A stretch of 64,000 nt of DNA from Paenibacillus aurantius (GTDB lineage Bacteria > Bacillota > Bacilli > Paenibacillales > NBRC-103111). The notes under the pieces are model-generated. The model saw only the letters and a list, made by a program, of their open reading frames with translations, was not told the origin of the DNA and made no database searches. Shown piece after piece: positions 36,170 through 43,967 of this stretch (its first letter is position 1; every line of letters starts with the position of its first letter). The translations under genes and the position numbers were made by a program. The stretch spans positions 4,625,501 through 4,689,500 of the forward strand of contig NZ_CP130318.1 of NCBI RefSeq assembly GCF_032268605.1, read 5' to 3'.

Positions 36170-36940
36170 TTAGTTCACCCAATTTCTTCGTTTCCATCCC
36201 ACCATTGTAACGGCAAAGCAGAGCCCCATACAAATGAGAACGGGAAGCAGCCGGACGGCCGGGCCGCTTTCCTCCATCCAATCGAACACGGAGCCGATGC
36301 CGTACAGCAGGAAGCTTAAGGCATCTGTGGCGTACAAGGAGCCGACCGCCACGCCGATCCATCCGAGGTAGCAGAGCACAGGATTCGGCAGCAGGAAGCA
36401 GAGCAGCGCCATTACGCTGAGCTGGGCGAGCAGGATGAGCAGAAACAAGCCGTATGCCTTCAGGCAGTAGAGGAACGCTCCGGTTGGATCGTACGTCTGC
36501 TCAGGATTTCGGAATACCTGCCAATCCACGCTCGGCTTGAACGCATAGCCTGCGGATTGCCCAATCACGAAGGTCACGATCAGGAAAAGGGTGAGAAGGA
36601 TGGACAAATTCAGCCATTTGGCCGCAAACAGCTTACCGAACGAAATCGGCCGGATCAGCACAAGCCTCAGCTGCCCGCTGTGGGCCTCTCCGTTAAAGCT
36701 GTCAATGATGAGCATAGGCCCGATAATCAGCGACAGAAAGAAGGAGACCTCCTTCAGCAGGAACAAAGGAAAGTTTTGGGCAGTCAGCGGTACTCCGCTC
36801 ACGCTGTCGAACGCCCCCATCTGCTGCATCTTGAGAAACAAGCTGTCCAGGCCCACGATGGCGGCAAATATTAGCAGACTGATCATCGTTTTGCGCCGCT
36901 TCCAGATGCGCTGCCAGTCATTAAGCATAAGAGTTATCAT
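36170..36940 (-). CDS. ABC-2 permease (lantibiotic/bacitracin-immunity type), second
   Basis: The 256-residue protein has about six membrane helices and the segment SFNGEAHSGQLRLVLIRPIS followed by FGKLFAAKWLNL, typical of BcrB or LanE/G-like ABC-2 permeases. It starts at ATG 36940 behind GGAGGAGG. A 48-bp repeat element separates it from the first permease gene. It should dimerise with that protein and use the ATPase upstream. The substrate is unknown; a peptide antibiotic is a reasonable guess from the gene order. Confidence 0.85.
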   Translation of the reverse strand: MITLMLNDWQRIWKRRKTMISLLIFAAIVGLDSLFLKMQQMGAFDSVSGVPLTAQNFPLFLLKEVSFFLSLIIGPMLIIDSFNGEAHSGQLRLVLIRPISFGKLFAAKWLNLSILLTLFLIVTFVIGQSAGYAFKPSVDWQVFRNPEQTYDPTGAFLYCLKAYGLFLLILLAQLSVMALLCFLLPNPVLCYLGWIGVAVGSLYATDALSFLLYGIGSVFDWMEESGPAVRLLPVLICMGLCFAVTMVGWKRRNWVN

Positions 36941-36958
36941 GGTCGTCCTCCTCCATTT

Positions 36959-37006
36959 GTGCCTTATCCAAGGCTTTCTCGTCAACAAAGTTACCGGATA
37001 AGGCAC
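36959..37006. repeat. GTGCCTTATCC inverted-repeat element inside the exporter operon
   Basis: GTGCCTTATCC (36959-36969) and GGATAAGGCAC (36996-37006) are perfect 11-bp inverted repeats around a 26-bp centre that contains CAACAAAGTTACC. The right arm touches the stop codon of the first permease. It resembles a REP/MITE-type element and is the most complete copy in the window. Confidence 0.75.
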
Positions 37007-37848
37007 TAAGCCCAACGGTCCGGTTTCGTAAAAAGCAGGCACGCGCCCGCAAAGAAAACGGCCACGCTCCCGGCCAGAATGCCGGTCATCCACAGGCCAA
37101 GCTCCATACTGGGCAGCGCCTTCGCGTCCCCCAGCATCACCGCGATGCCGCTGTACTGGATTTCGGTGAGCGACAGAAACTTAAGCTTCCCGGGCAGACC
37201 CCAGGCAAGCACGCGGTTCGCCAGCTCGAAGAGGACCGGATAAGCCAGGGAGGTTAACAGGTACCCCATGCCGAGGCCGATGGCGGCGGTCGAGGTGCGG
37301 GAGACGACGGCCGCGGCCAGAAACACGGAGGACGTGCCGAGAATGGTAGCGAAGGCCAGGCCGTAATAGCCGAGTGTATACCGGAGCATGTCACCGCTTG
37401 CCACCGCTTGATCATGATAGAACAGAATCTGCTCCGAAGAAGACGGGAAGGCGAGCCTTCCGACGACGGCTGCCGCAAGGAGATAAACGAGGAAGAACAG
37501 CGCCGTCATCAGGACAAAGGCCAGCCATTTGGCGGCAAACAGCTGCGTTCGGCTGTAAGCCCGCAGCATCACCATCCGAAGCTGCCCTGACCGGTATTCC
37601 TCGGTGAACGAAAGGGTCAGCAAAACCAGCGCCCATACATTGAACACCAGGATCAGCTGCTCGACCATGGCCATCACCGGGAAGTTCTCCGCCGTCGTGT
37701 ACTCCGGACTGCCGGGTGCCACTACTGCATTATGCCCCAGGTAATATTTGGCCGTACCGGCAAGAATGACGGGAATGCCGATCAGGAAGAGCCAGGACGT
37801 TTTCCTCTTCCACAGCCTTTCCCATTCACTGCTTAGAAGCCTCATCAT
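37006..37848 (-). CDS. ABC-2 permease (lantibiotic/bacitracin-immunity type), first
   Basis: The 280-residue protein has about six membrane helices with the family segment FTEEYRSGQLRMVMLRAYSR followed by TQLFAAKWLAF, parallel to the second permease. ATG 37848 overlaps the ATPase stop codon (ATGA), which indicates translational coupling, and the longer frame to 37929 lies inside the ATPase gene. A repeat element abuts its stop codon. Confidence 0.87.
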   Translation of the reverse strand: MMRLLSSEWERLWKRKTSWLFLIGIPVILAGTAKYYLGHNAVVAPGSPEYTTAENFPVMAMVEQLILVFNVWALVLLTLSFTEEYRSGQLRMVMLRAYSRTQLFAAKWLAFVLMTALFFLVYLLAAAVVGRLAFPSSSEQILFYHDQAVASGDMLRYTLGYYGLAFATILGTSSVFLAAAVVSRTSTAAIGLGMGYLLTSLAYPVLFELANRVLAWGLPGKLKFLSLTEIQYSGIAVMLGDAKALPSMELGLWMTGILAGSVAVFFAGACLLFTKPDRWA

Positions 37849-38573
37849 GATGTCATCATCTCCACGAAGTAATCCTCCAGGCTCCGTTCGCCTGCCGCAC
37901 GCTGCCACTCCTCCCGGCTTCCCTGCCAAAGGAGACGTCCTTCCCGGATCATGACGAAGCGGGTGCAGACGCGCTGAAGCTCGTCCAGCAAGTGGCTCGA
38001 CACGAAGAAGGTGATGCCGTGTTTCTCGTTCAGCTCGGAGATAAGCCGGCGAAGCTCGCGGATGCCCATCGGATCGAGCCCGTTCGCCGGTTCGTCCAGC
38101 AGGATCAGCCTGGGGTTCCCGAGAAGAGCCTGCGCGATCCCCAGGCGCTGCTTCATGCCGAGCGAGTAGGTCCTGACCTTGTCCCCGCCCCGCCCGTCCA
38201 GGCCTACGATACCGAGCACTTCTTCCACACGGGCGGCCCGCTTGTCCTTCGGCAGGTCGGCATGCAGCTTGGCCAGGTTGAGCAGATTGTCCCTCCCCGA
38301 CATATAGGGGAAGAAGATCGGGGATTCGACAATCGCTCCCGCTCCGTTCATCGCCTGGATCCGGTCCCGCCGGATATCGAAGCCGTTCAGGCGGATCGTC
38401 CCGTTATCCGGCCGGATCAGCCCCGTCATCATGCGGATAAGGGTCGTTTTGCCGGCGCCGTTCGGCCCTATGAACCCGCAAACGTCACCTTCCCCAACCG
38501 TAAAGGATATATCGTTCACCAGCGTTCTCCGCCCGGCTTTTTTGCTAATGTGGTTTACTTCCAGTATGTTCAT
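37845..38573 (-). CDS. ABC transporter ATP-binding protein (BcrA/LanF type)
   Basis: The 242-residue protein has Walker A (GPNGAGKTTLIRMM), signature (TYSLGMKQRLGIAQALL), Walker B (LILLDEPANGLDP) and H-loop (SSHLLDELQ), with the AIVESPIFFPYMSGRDNL segment of bacitracin or lantibiotic exporter ATPases. It is the first gene of a five-gene unit with two permeases, a response regulator and a kinase. A minus-strand promoter in 38574-38660 is expected, but I cannot define one clearly. Confidence 0.92.
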   Translation of the reverse strand: MNILEVNHISKKAGRRTLVNDISFTVGEGDVCGFIGPNGAGKTTLIRMMTGLIRPDNGTIRLNGFDIRRDRIQAMNGAGAIVESPIFFPYMSGRDNLLNLAKLHADLPKDKRAARVEEVLGIVGLDGRGGDKVRTYSLGMKQRLGIAQALLGNPRLILLDEPANGLDPMGIRELRRLISELNEKHGITFFVSSHLLDELQRVCTRFVMIREGRLLWQGSREEWQRAAGERSLEDYFVEMMTS

Positions 38574-38662
38574 GTCTTATCCCTCCTGTCCTTTATGGTA
38601 GAGGGCATTTCTAAACAATTTATAACCTCCAAAAATATTTTTTAAGAGCTGCCCCCGGAAAC

Positions 38663-38704
38663 CCAAAAAAAACAGGCGCCTGTCCGAAGACAGAAAGCCT
38701 GTTC
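38663..38704 (-). terminator. Terminator after the TipA-like regulator
   Basis: On the minus strand AACAGGC pairs with GCCTGTT and an inner CTGTC-TTCG-GACAG hairpin sits in the loop; a run of eight T follows. Confidence 0.85.
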
Positions 38705-38722
38705 TTGGCGGGCTGCCCTTTT

Positions 38723-39487
38723 CTAGGGCCGGATTCCCGTAAAAATATGAACCGCATCGCGGAGAAACTCCGCCGTCCCCGGCTGGTCCCGGTCGTAGTA
38801 GGTCTTGAACCGCTCGTCGTCCACATACATCTGGGCAACGCCGGCATGGGCTTCCTTCGTGTATTCGGGCCAGTAGAAGGTCAGCCACTTCTTGTGAAGG
38901 GCCGCGGCCTTCTGGGCCTTCTCACCGGCCGGGTCGCCGGCGGCTACCGCTTCCGCCAGCGTCTCTCTCAGCTCCTCCGTGAGCCGGTTTAGCTCGGCAT
39001 TCTCCTCTTGCGTCATGTTCTTCACCTTCTCGTTGGAGCGGTTGACCTTGTCGTCCCCGTACTTTTCCCGGATTTCGCTGCCGTACGCTTTCTCGTTGTC
39101 GTCAATCAGCTTCTGCTTGAAGCCCTCGAATTTTTCCTTGTCGCTCATGACCGTTCTTCCTTCCTTCTGCGCTAGAGTCTTGTCAACATTGGCGATGAGT
39201 TGATCCAGCTGCTTTCTTCTGTCGAGGAGCTGCTCACGGTGTTCCCTTAACGCTGCGGCCGCATCGAACGACGGGGCGTTCACAATCTCCTGGATTTGGT
39301 CCAAGGGAAAGCCCAGCTCCCGGTAAAACAGAATCTGCTGCAGCTTATCCACCTCGGCCCCTCCATAGATCCGGTACCCGGACGAATTCATTCTCGCCGG
39401 CTTGAGAATGCCGATCTCGTCGTAGTACCGGAGCGTTCTCGTGCTTACCCCTGCCAGCCGCCCCAGCTTCTGTACGGTATATTCCAT
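38723..39487 (-). CDS. MerR family regulator with TipAS ligand domain
   Basis: The 254-residue protein has an N-terminal MerR HTH (YTVQKLGRLAGVSTRTLRYY, residues 3-22, to about 70), a dimerisation coiled coil (about 75-115) and a C-terminal TipAS domain (about 130-250, with YWPEYTKEAHAGVAQMYVDD). TipA and Mta proteins bind thiopeptides or other hydrophobic drugs and activate exporter genes. It lies upstream of, and in the same direction as, the exporter operon but has its own terminator. The promoter has a MerR-type 19-bp spacer with a perfect palindrome. Confidence 0.92.
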   Translation of the reverse strand: MEYTVQKLGRLAGVSTRTLRYYDEIGILKPARMNSSGYRIYGGAEVDKLQQILFYRELGFPLDQIQEIVNAPSFDAAAALREHREQLLDRRKQLDQLIANVDKTLAQKEGRTVMSDKEKFEGFKQKLIDDNEKAYGSEIREKYGDDKVNRSNEKVKNMTQEENAELNRLTEELRETLAEAVAAGDPAGEKAQKAAALHKKWLTFYWPEYTKEAHAGVAQMYVDDERFKTYYDRDQPGTAEFLRDAVHIFTGIRP

Positions 39488-39511
39488 GTGATTTCCCTCC
39501 CGACATCTATT

Positions 39512-39542
39512 ACGCTACACCTTTACGCTGCGTAAAGGTCAA
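39512..39542 (-). promoter_or_regulatory. MerR-type promoter with 19-bp spacer and palindromic operator
   Basis: On the minus strand TTGACC (39537-39542) and TAGCGT (39512-39517) are 19 nt apart. ACCTTTACGC and GCGTAAAGGT form a perfect 21-bp palindrome at 39519-39539, inside the spacer. This is the standard site for MerR autoregulation by DNA untwisting. Confidence 0.85.
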
Positions 39543-39677
39543 TCCCTATTTTCGTAAAATCCATTTTAGCACAGGGAGGGTTAAAGACCGGAATGGTAAG
39601 CCACACTAGAAAATGGGTAAAAAATAGCAGCCCTTCTACGGGCAATCGGTCGTAACCACAAGAGGAGGCAGGAAATC

Positions 39678-39878
39678 ATGAGCGAACCGAGCAGCCGCAA
39701 GCCGAAAGCGAGCGCCCCTATTTCGAAAATGTCCTCCAAGGACTTGAACACCCCTACCGAAGGGATTCTATACGGTGGAAACGGAACCTCCGGAGACGAG
39801 GCCCTCGTCAACCAGGAGGACGTGAAGACCCGGATGGACCAAGCGGGCGAGGAATTGGACAAGTCGGAAACCGAATAA
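39678..39878 (+). CDS. Small acidic hypothetical protein
   Basis: The 66-residue, polar and acidic product (SEPSSRKPKASAPISKMSSK at the start, GEELDKSETE at the end) has no cysteine, membrane helix or signal peptide and is probably disordered. ATG 39678 follows AGAGGAGG, a good ribosome site, and a terminator follows the stop codon. I do not recognise a family; small hydrophilic proteins of this type occur in spore formers, but a spore role is a guess. Confidence 0.7.
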   Translation: MSEPSSRKPKASAPISKMSSKDLNTPTEGILYGGNGTSGDEALVNQEDVKTRMDQAGEELDKSETE

Positions 39879-39900
39879 CGCCCGGCCCCACGGGCAAAAC

Positions 39901-39940
39901 AAAAACCGGCTTCCGGGCAGCTGCCCAGGGCCGGTTTTTT
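39901..39940. terminator. Bidirectional terminator
   Basis: AAAAACCGGC pairs with GCCGGTTTTTT, with an inner GGGCAGCTGCCC palindrome. It separates two convergent small genes. Confidence 0.9.
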
Positions 39941-39944
39941 GGGT

Positions 39945-40226
39945 TCACCGATTCGAAGGGGAGCTCGGAGGCTCGGCTTCCGGCATCCGGGTGGTATCCT
40001 GATCGGCGGGGTGGGCGGGGCGCCGCTCCTTCCACAACGCCCCGCCGAGCACAACCCCGAACCCCGCTAACGCGAGCAAGCCGCCGTCCAGCTCCCGTAT
40101 ATTCCCGAAGCCGATCAGCCCCAGGCCGAAGAGCATGGTCTTGATGCTGGAAAGCCTAAAGCCTCTCGCTATCCCGTAAGTGATGGCTCCCGTGACGGGC
40201 ACCAGAAGAAACAGTATTCCAATCAT
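39945..40226 (-). CDS. Small hypothetical membrane protein
   Basis: The 93-residue protein has two hydrophobic helices (about 2-20 and 47-63; IGILFLLVPVTGAITYGIA) and a polar proline-rich tail (about 66-93). ATG 40226 follows AGAGGGAG. The family is not recognised, and no neighbour points to a function. Confidence 0.65.
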   Translation of the reverse strand: MIGILFLLVPVTGAITYGIARGFRLSSIKTMLFGLGLIGFGNIRELDGGLLALAGFGVVLGGALWKERRPAHPADQDTTRMPEAEPPSSPSNR

Positions 40227-40393
40227 TCGATTTCTCCCTCTTATTGATTTAGGGCAGCCCGGCTGCCGTCTGTCGAGTCCAACTGACCGCCTCCCAGCCC
40301 AAGCCCCAGCTTTTCCGGCTGGAGCAATTGACGTATAATGGGAAGCAGCAAGTTTACAATAACAAGCTACTTATGATGAAGGAGGAGGCCGGC

Positions 40394-41017
40394 ATGCCGG
40401 ACGATCAGCCTTATCCCGTTACCGTGGTTCCGTACCGAAACGAATGGCCCCGCGAATACGAAAAAGAGAGAGTCCGGCTCATCAACCTGCCTCTCCCTCA
40501 TCTCGTTACGATCGAGCACGGGGGAAGCACCTCCATCCCCGGACTCGCCGCCAAGCCGATTATTGATCTGTTTGCCGCCCTTCTGCCGTTCGGAGAGGAA
40601 GCCCTCTACCGGGATCTCCTCGCCTCCCTCGGCTACCGTCCGGTCTCCACGGGAATGGCCAACCGGCATTTGTTCCGGAGGACGAGCCAAGGGGCGCCCT
40701 CCCATCACCTCCACCTGCTGCCCTTCGAGGGGTTCTACGAGCGAAACGAGCTGCTTTTCCGCGATTTCCTGCTGGCCCATCCCGAATGGGTCCCGGAGTA
40801 CGCGGAGGTAAAGCGCAGGCTCGCCGCCGAGTTCCCGGATGACCCGGAAGCCTACACCCTTGCCAAAACCGCCTTTATCCAGGAGGTCGTTGACCGGGCG
40901 CGGACGGAGCGCGGCCTGCGGATCTCCAAGGTCTGGGAACCGGCCAAGCCAAGCGGCGCTTCTCCCGATTCAGACTCCCCCTCCTCCTCTTCGGACAGCG
41001 AGGAGCCAACCGGATGA
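40394..41017 (+). CDS. GrpB family protein (nucleotidyltransferase-like)
   Basis: The 207-residue protein matches the GrpB family: VVPYRNEWPREYEKE, VTIEHGGSTSIPGLAAKPIID and HHLHLLPFEG. The fold is nucleotidyltransferase-like and the reaction is unknown in most members; some homologues are part of coenzyme A or antibiotic enzymes. The start is ATG 40394, placed by GGAGGAGG; earlier ATGs at 40373 would overlap that site. The C-terminus has a serine-rich, probably disordered tail (about 185-207). Confidence 0.88.
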   Translation: MPDDQPYPVTVVPYRNEWPREYEKERVRLINLPLPHLVTIEHGGSTSIPGLAAKPIIDLFAALLPFGEEALYRDLLASLGYRPVSTGMANRHLFRRTSQGAPSHHLHLLPFEGFYERNELLFRDFLLAHPEWVPEYAEVKRRLAAEFPDDPEAYTLAKTAFIQEVVDRARTERGLRISKVWEPAKPSGASPDSDSPSSSSDSEEPTG

Positions 41018-41027
41018 AGCGGGCTTC

Positions 41028-41861
41028 TTATCCGATATGGTCGAGAAGGAACTGAAGCTTCTCCCCCGGCTTCGCCGGATCTCCGCTGTGCCTCAGCACA
41101 TAAGGGATGCCGTATTCCTCATACCTTTTCTGGAGCACGTACCCGTGCATCGGATGATGAATGACTTCTCCTACCGGGGCATCGGCGGGAATCATCGTTC
41201 CGGTTAAGGGGAACACATAATCCATGAAAGCGGGCGGGGCGTTCTCCGACATGTACGTAATGGCCGATGCCTCCTCCGCCAGCTTAAGGATGTCCGGACG
41301 GCTGAGGTCTTCAACCGAAGGAATCCCGTAGTAAAGAGGCAGGTTAGGCTGAATATGCGGCCCTTCGTAGATTCCTTCATAGAAGCGCTGGTCCTTGGAC
41401 ACCTGGGTGCCGTTGCCCAGAAATGCCGACACCTGCGACGACATCCGCTCCACCGGATCCGGGCTGTCCGGATTGGCCAGATTGCCCCGAAGCGCGTTCC
41501 ACAGCGCGATATGCCCGCCGGCGGAAGTACCGGCCGATGCGACCCGGTCGGGATCCAATCCCCATTCGTCCGCCATGTAACGGACGAACTGAATGGCCCG
41601 GGTCCCGTCGTTCATCGGCGCCGGGTACGGCTCCTGCGAGATGAAGCGGTAGTGGCAGGTGATTACGGAGATGCCCGCCTCCAGCGCTCCGCTCATGTAG
41701 TCATGGGAGAGAATCTCCGACTTGTCTCCGCCCAAATACCCGCCCCCGTGAAAATAGATCAGGACAGGCGTACGCTCCCCTCCCCGGTCCGCCAAATAAG
41801 CGTCCAGCACGTTGCGTTCATAAGGCCCGTAGGCCACATCCTTCCATTCCTTGATGCTCAT
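41028..41861 (-). CDS. Alpha/beta hydrolase (HSL/BD-FAE-like esterase)
   Basis: The 277-residue protein has the oxyanion motif YFHGGGYLGGDKSE and the nucleophile elbow AGTSAGGHIALW (S113), followed by a plausible His near the C-terminus (VLRHSGDPAKPGE). No signal peptide is visible. These are carboxylesterases or lipases of the hormone-sensitive-lipase or BD-FAE type; the substrate cannot be told. It converges on the GrpB gene with 10 nt between the stops. Confidence 0.87.
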   Translation of the reverse strand: MSIKEWKDVAYGPYERNVLDAYLADRGGERTPVLIYFHGGGYLGGDKSEILSHDYMSGALEAGISVITCHYRFISQEPYPAPMNDGTRAIQFVRYMADEWGLDPDRVASAGTSAGGHIALWNALRGNLANPDSPDPVERMSSQVSAFLGNGTQVSKDQRFYEGIYEGPHIQPNLPLYYGIPSVEDLSRPDILKLAEEASAITYMSENAPPAFMDYVFPLTGTMIPADAPVGEVIHHPMHGYVLQKRYEEYGIPYVLRHSGDPAKPGEKLQFLLDHIG

Positions 41862-42036
41862 GCCGTGTCTTCCTTTCCAAGTCTCTTCTTTGCTTTCCTG
41901 CTGTGTAGCAGAAAAGCCAGACCGCCATCCCCCAGTATACCTTGTCTGACTCCCGGCTTAAAGGAAAAATTGAACAATCCTGGTGATCTGTCCCTGCCCG
42001 TCAGAGCCTGCAGCCCTTCTCCGGAAAATTCCAGTG

Positions 42037-42065
42037 TTGACAAGAAAGGAAGCCGCTGTTATGCT
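42037..42065 (+). promoter_or_regulatory. Strong sigma-A promoter upstream of the monooxygenase leader
   Basis: TTGACA (42037-42042) and TATGCT (42060-42065) with a 17-nt spacer, the best -35/-10 pair I found in the window. A dyad-like TAGTAAT / ATTACATACTA follows at 42073-42100. Confidence 0.85.
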
Positions 42066-42071
42066 AAATAC

Positions 42072-42149
42072 ATAGTAATCGCATCGGAATTACATACTAT
42101 CTACCGGTCAACCGGAGACCTCGCCTGACGGCGCTGTGTCTCCTTTTTT
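42072..42149 (+). ncRNA. Possible attenuated leader or small RNA upstream of the FMN monooxygenase
   Basis: A transcript from the promoter at 42037-42065 would meet a Rho-independent terminator after about 75-80 nt: GGAGAC (42114-42119) pairs with GTCTCC (42138-42143), followed by six T. The gene starts 89 nt further on. This may be an attenuator or a separate small RNA. I compared it by eye with the SAM riboswitch and T-box consensus and found no match. The whole gap 41862-42237 holds no other gene. Confidence 0.5.
42114..42149 (+). terminator. Terminator within the leader of the monooxygenase gene
   Basis: A GGAGAC/GTCTCC stem with inner GCC/GGC pairs, then TTTTTT. Confidence 0.75.
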
Positions 42150-42237
42150 GTTTGCCCGGCCGGTGCATACGAGACCCCCCCTTCCGATTCCGATCCGCTG
42201 CTTCTTCTTCCCCATTACTTGAAAAGAGGTGCAACCA

Positions 42238-43575
42238 ATGAGCAGTTCGAGAAAGCTACACCTGAACGCCTTCCTGATGAACACGGGCCACCACGAGGCC
42301 TCCTGGCGCCATCCGGAAACGGAGCCGCAGCGTACGACGGACATCCGTTACTACCAGCAGCTCGCCCGCATCGCCGAGGATGCCAAGCTGGACTCGCTGT
42401 TTCTCGCGGACGGCTACGTGCTGATGGGCAATGTGAAATACCGGGCCTCCGCGGGACTCGAGCCGTTCACCATGCTGTCGGCTCTCGCCTCCGTAACGGA
42501 ACGGATCGGGCTCATCGCCACGGTGTCCACGACGTATAACGAGCCGTTTCACGTCGCGCGCATGTTCGCCTCCCTGGACCATATCAGCGGCGGCAGAGCC
42601 GGGTGGAACATCGTCACGTCCTCCGGAGACGCCACCGCCCAGAACTTCAGCCTGGAGGCCCACCCTGAACACAGCTCGCGCTACCGCCGGGCGAGAGAGT
42701 TCCTTGACGTCACCACCAGCCTCTGGGACAGCTGGGCGGACGACGCCCTCGTGATCGACCGGCAGGCGGGCATTTTCGCGGATACGGAGAAGGTCCGGCC
42801 GATCCACTTCAAAGGAGACACCTTCTCCGTCAAGGGCCCGCTTAACATCCCGAGGCCGCCGCAGGGGTACCCGGTTCTCGTTCAAGCCGGCTCCTCCGAG
42901 AACGGCAAGGATTTTGCCGCCCGGGTCGCCGAGGCCATCTTTACCGCCCAGCAGACGATCGAAGACGCCCAGGCGTTCTACGCGGATGTGAAGGCCCGGA
43001 TGCTGCAGTACGGGCGGTCGCCGGAGCAGCTCAAGGTGCTGCCGGGGCTGAGTCCAGTCATTGCCGATTCCGAGTGGGAAGCCCAGGAAAAGGAGGCCGA
43101 GCTGCACCGGCTCACCATCCCGGAATACGGCTTGACCCGCCTGTCCGAGCTGCTGAAGGTGGACCTGTTCGAGTACCCGCTGGACGGTCCGCTGCCGTAC
43201 GACAAGATCCCCACCGTCGACTCCATCAACGGGAACAAAAGCCGGTTCCAGCTCGTCGTGGACATGGCCTCCCGGGAGAACCTGACCATCCGCGAAGTGA
43301 TTCTCCGCACAGCCGGCGGAAGAGGCCACCTGACCTTCGCGGGAACGGCCGGGCAGGCCGCCGACCTGATCGAGGAATGGTTCACGAACGGAGCGGCCGA
43401 CGGCTTCAACATCATGCCTCCCCATCTGCCGGGAAGCCTGATCGACTTCGTTCAGAAGGTCGTGCCCGAGCTTCAGCGCCGCGGCCTGTTCCGGACGGAA
43501 TACGAAGGCCGGACCCTGCGGGACCACCTAGGCTTGAGCCGGCCGGCGAACGGCTATTGGTCCGCCTCCGGCTGA
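42238..43575 (+). CDS. NtaA/DmoA/SnaA family FMN-dependent monooxygenase
   Basis: The 445-residue protein is a bacterial luciferase-like flavin monooxygenase: LHLNAFLMNTGHHEASWRHP, LFLADGYVLMG, DHISGGRAGWNIVTSSGDAT and FNIMPPHLPGSL. Members of this group oxidise nitrilotriacetate, dibenzothiophene sulfone or other organosulfur compounds with reduced FMN from a partner reductase. No reductase or ABC importer is adjacent. ATG 42238 follows AAAAGAGGT; a GTG at 42229 lies within that site. A strong promoter and a leader terminator precede it, suggesting control by attenuation. Confidence 0.9.
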   Translation: MSSSRKLHLNAFLMNTGHHEASWRHPETEPQRTTDIRYYQQLARIAEDAKLDSLFLADGYVLMGNVKYRASAGLEPFTMLSALASVTERIGLIATVSTTYNEPFHVARMFASLDHISGGRAGWNIVTSSGDATAQNFSLEAHPEHSSRYRRAREFLDVTTSLWDSWADDALVIDRQAGIFADTEKVRPIHFKGDTFSVKGPLNIPRPPQGYPVLVQAGSSENGKDFAARVAEAIFTAQQTIEDAQAFYADVKARMLQYGRSPEQLKVLPGLSPVIADSEWEAQEKEAELHRLTIPEYGLTRLSELLKVDLFEYPLDGPLPYDKIPTVDSINGNKSRFQLVVDMASRENLTIREVILRTAGGRGHLTFAGTAGQAADLIEEWFTNGAADGFNIMPPHLPGSLIDFVQKVVPELQRRGLFRTEYEGRTLRDHLGLSRPANGYWSASG

Positions 43576-43614
43576 CCGCGAAAGGAGCGAGAGGCTTGCC
43601 TTCGCGCGTGTTAC

Positions 43615-43654
43615 AACTCCAGCCCTCTCTACCGGAGGGGGCTGGAGTTTTTTG
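43615..43654 (+). terminator. Terminator after the FMN monooxygenase
   Basis: AACTCCAGCCC pairs with GGGCTGGAGTT, followed by T residues. Confidence 0.9.
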
Positions 43655-43728
43655 TGGTGATGGCAAGCCGAAAAAGCCTCTCCGCCGCTGAATAATGGAG
43701 AAGGAGGCTCTGCTTGAAAGCTTTTTTA

Positions 43729-43836
43729 TTACACAAAACAGCTGACATTGAAACGGTTTCCATCCGGGTCGTAGAAATGAAACAGGGACATTCCACGAGC
43801 TGTAAAGCCTCCGATTTCCCTTACCTCCCCCCTGAA
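43729..43836 (-). pseudogene. C-terminal remnant of a VOC (glyoxalase/bleomycin-resistance) family gene
   Basis: On the minus strand a 35-codon frame ends in the classic last strand of VOC proteins, FHFYDPDGNRFNVSCFV, and then TAA. An in-frame TAG (43837-43839) lies just upstream and no start or metal-binding N-terminal half is present. I read this as the tail of a deleted VOC gene. The remainder of the 43576-43967 gap holds only the terminator and the upstream region of the kinase gene. Confidence 0.75.
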
Positions 43837-43967
43837 CTAGCTGCCCTGACCTGACGCCGTTTCCTAACCTTCCCAGCTAACTGACAGATTTCGATATTAT
43901 TTTTACGGAGAGCATCGTACAATGGAAGAACAAGTAAGTTTATCAGGACTCGGCCGGGAGTGTTTTT

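Noticed and set aside
42066-42237. SAM riboswitch or T-box upstream of the FMN monooxygenase
   Set aside because: I looked for the conserved core sequences and did not find them; only the promoter, dyad and terminator are supported.
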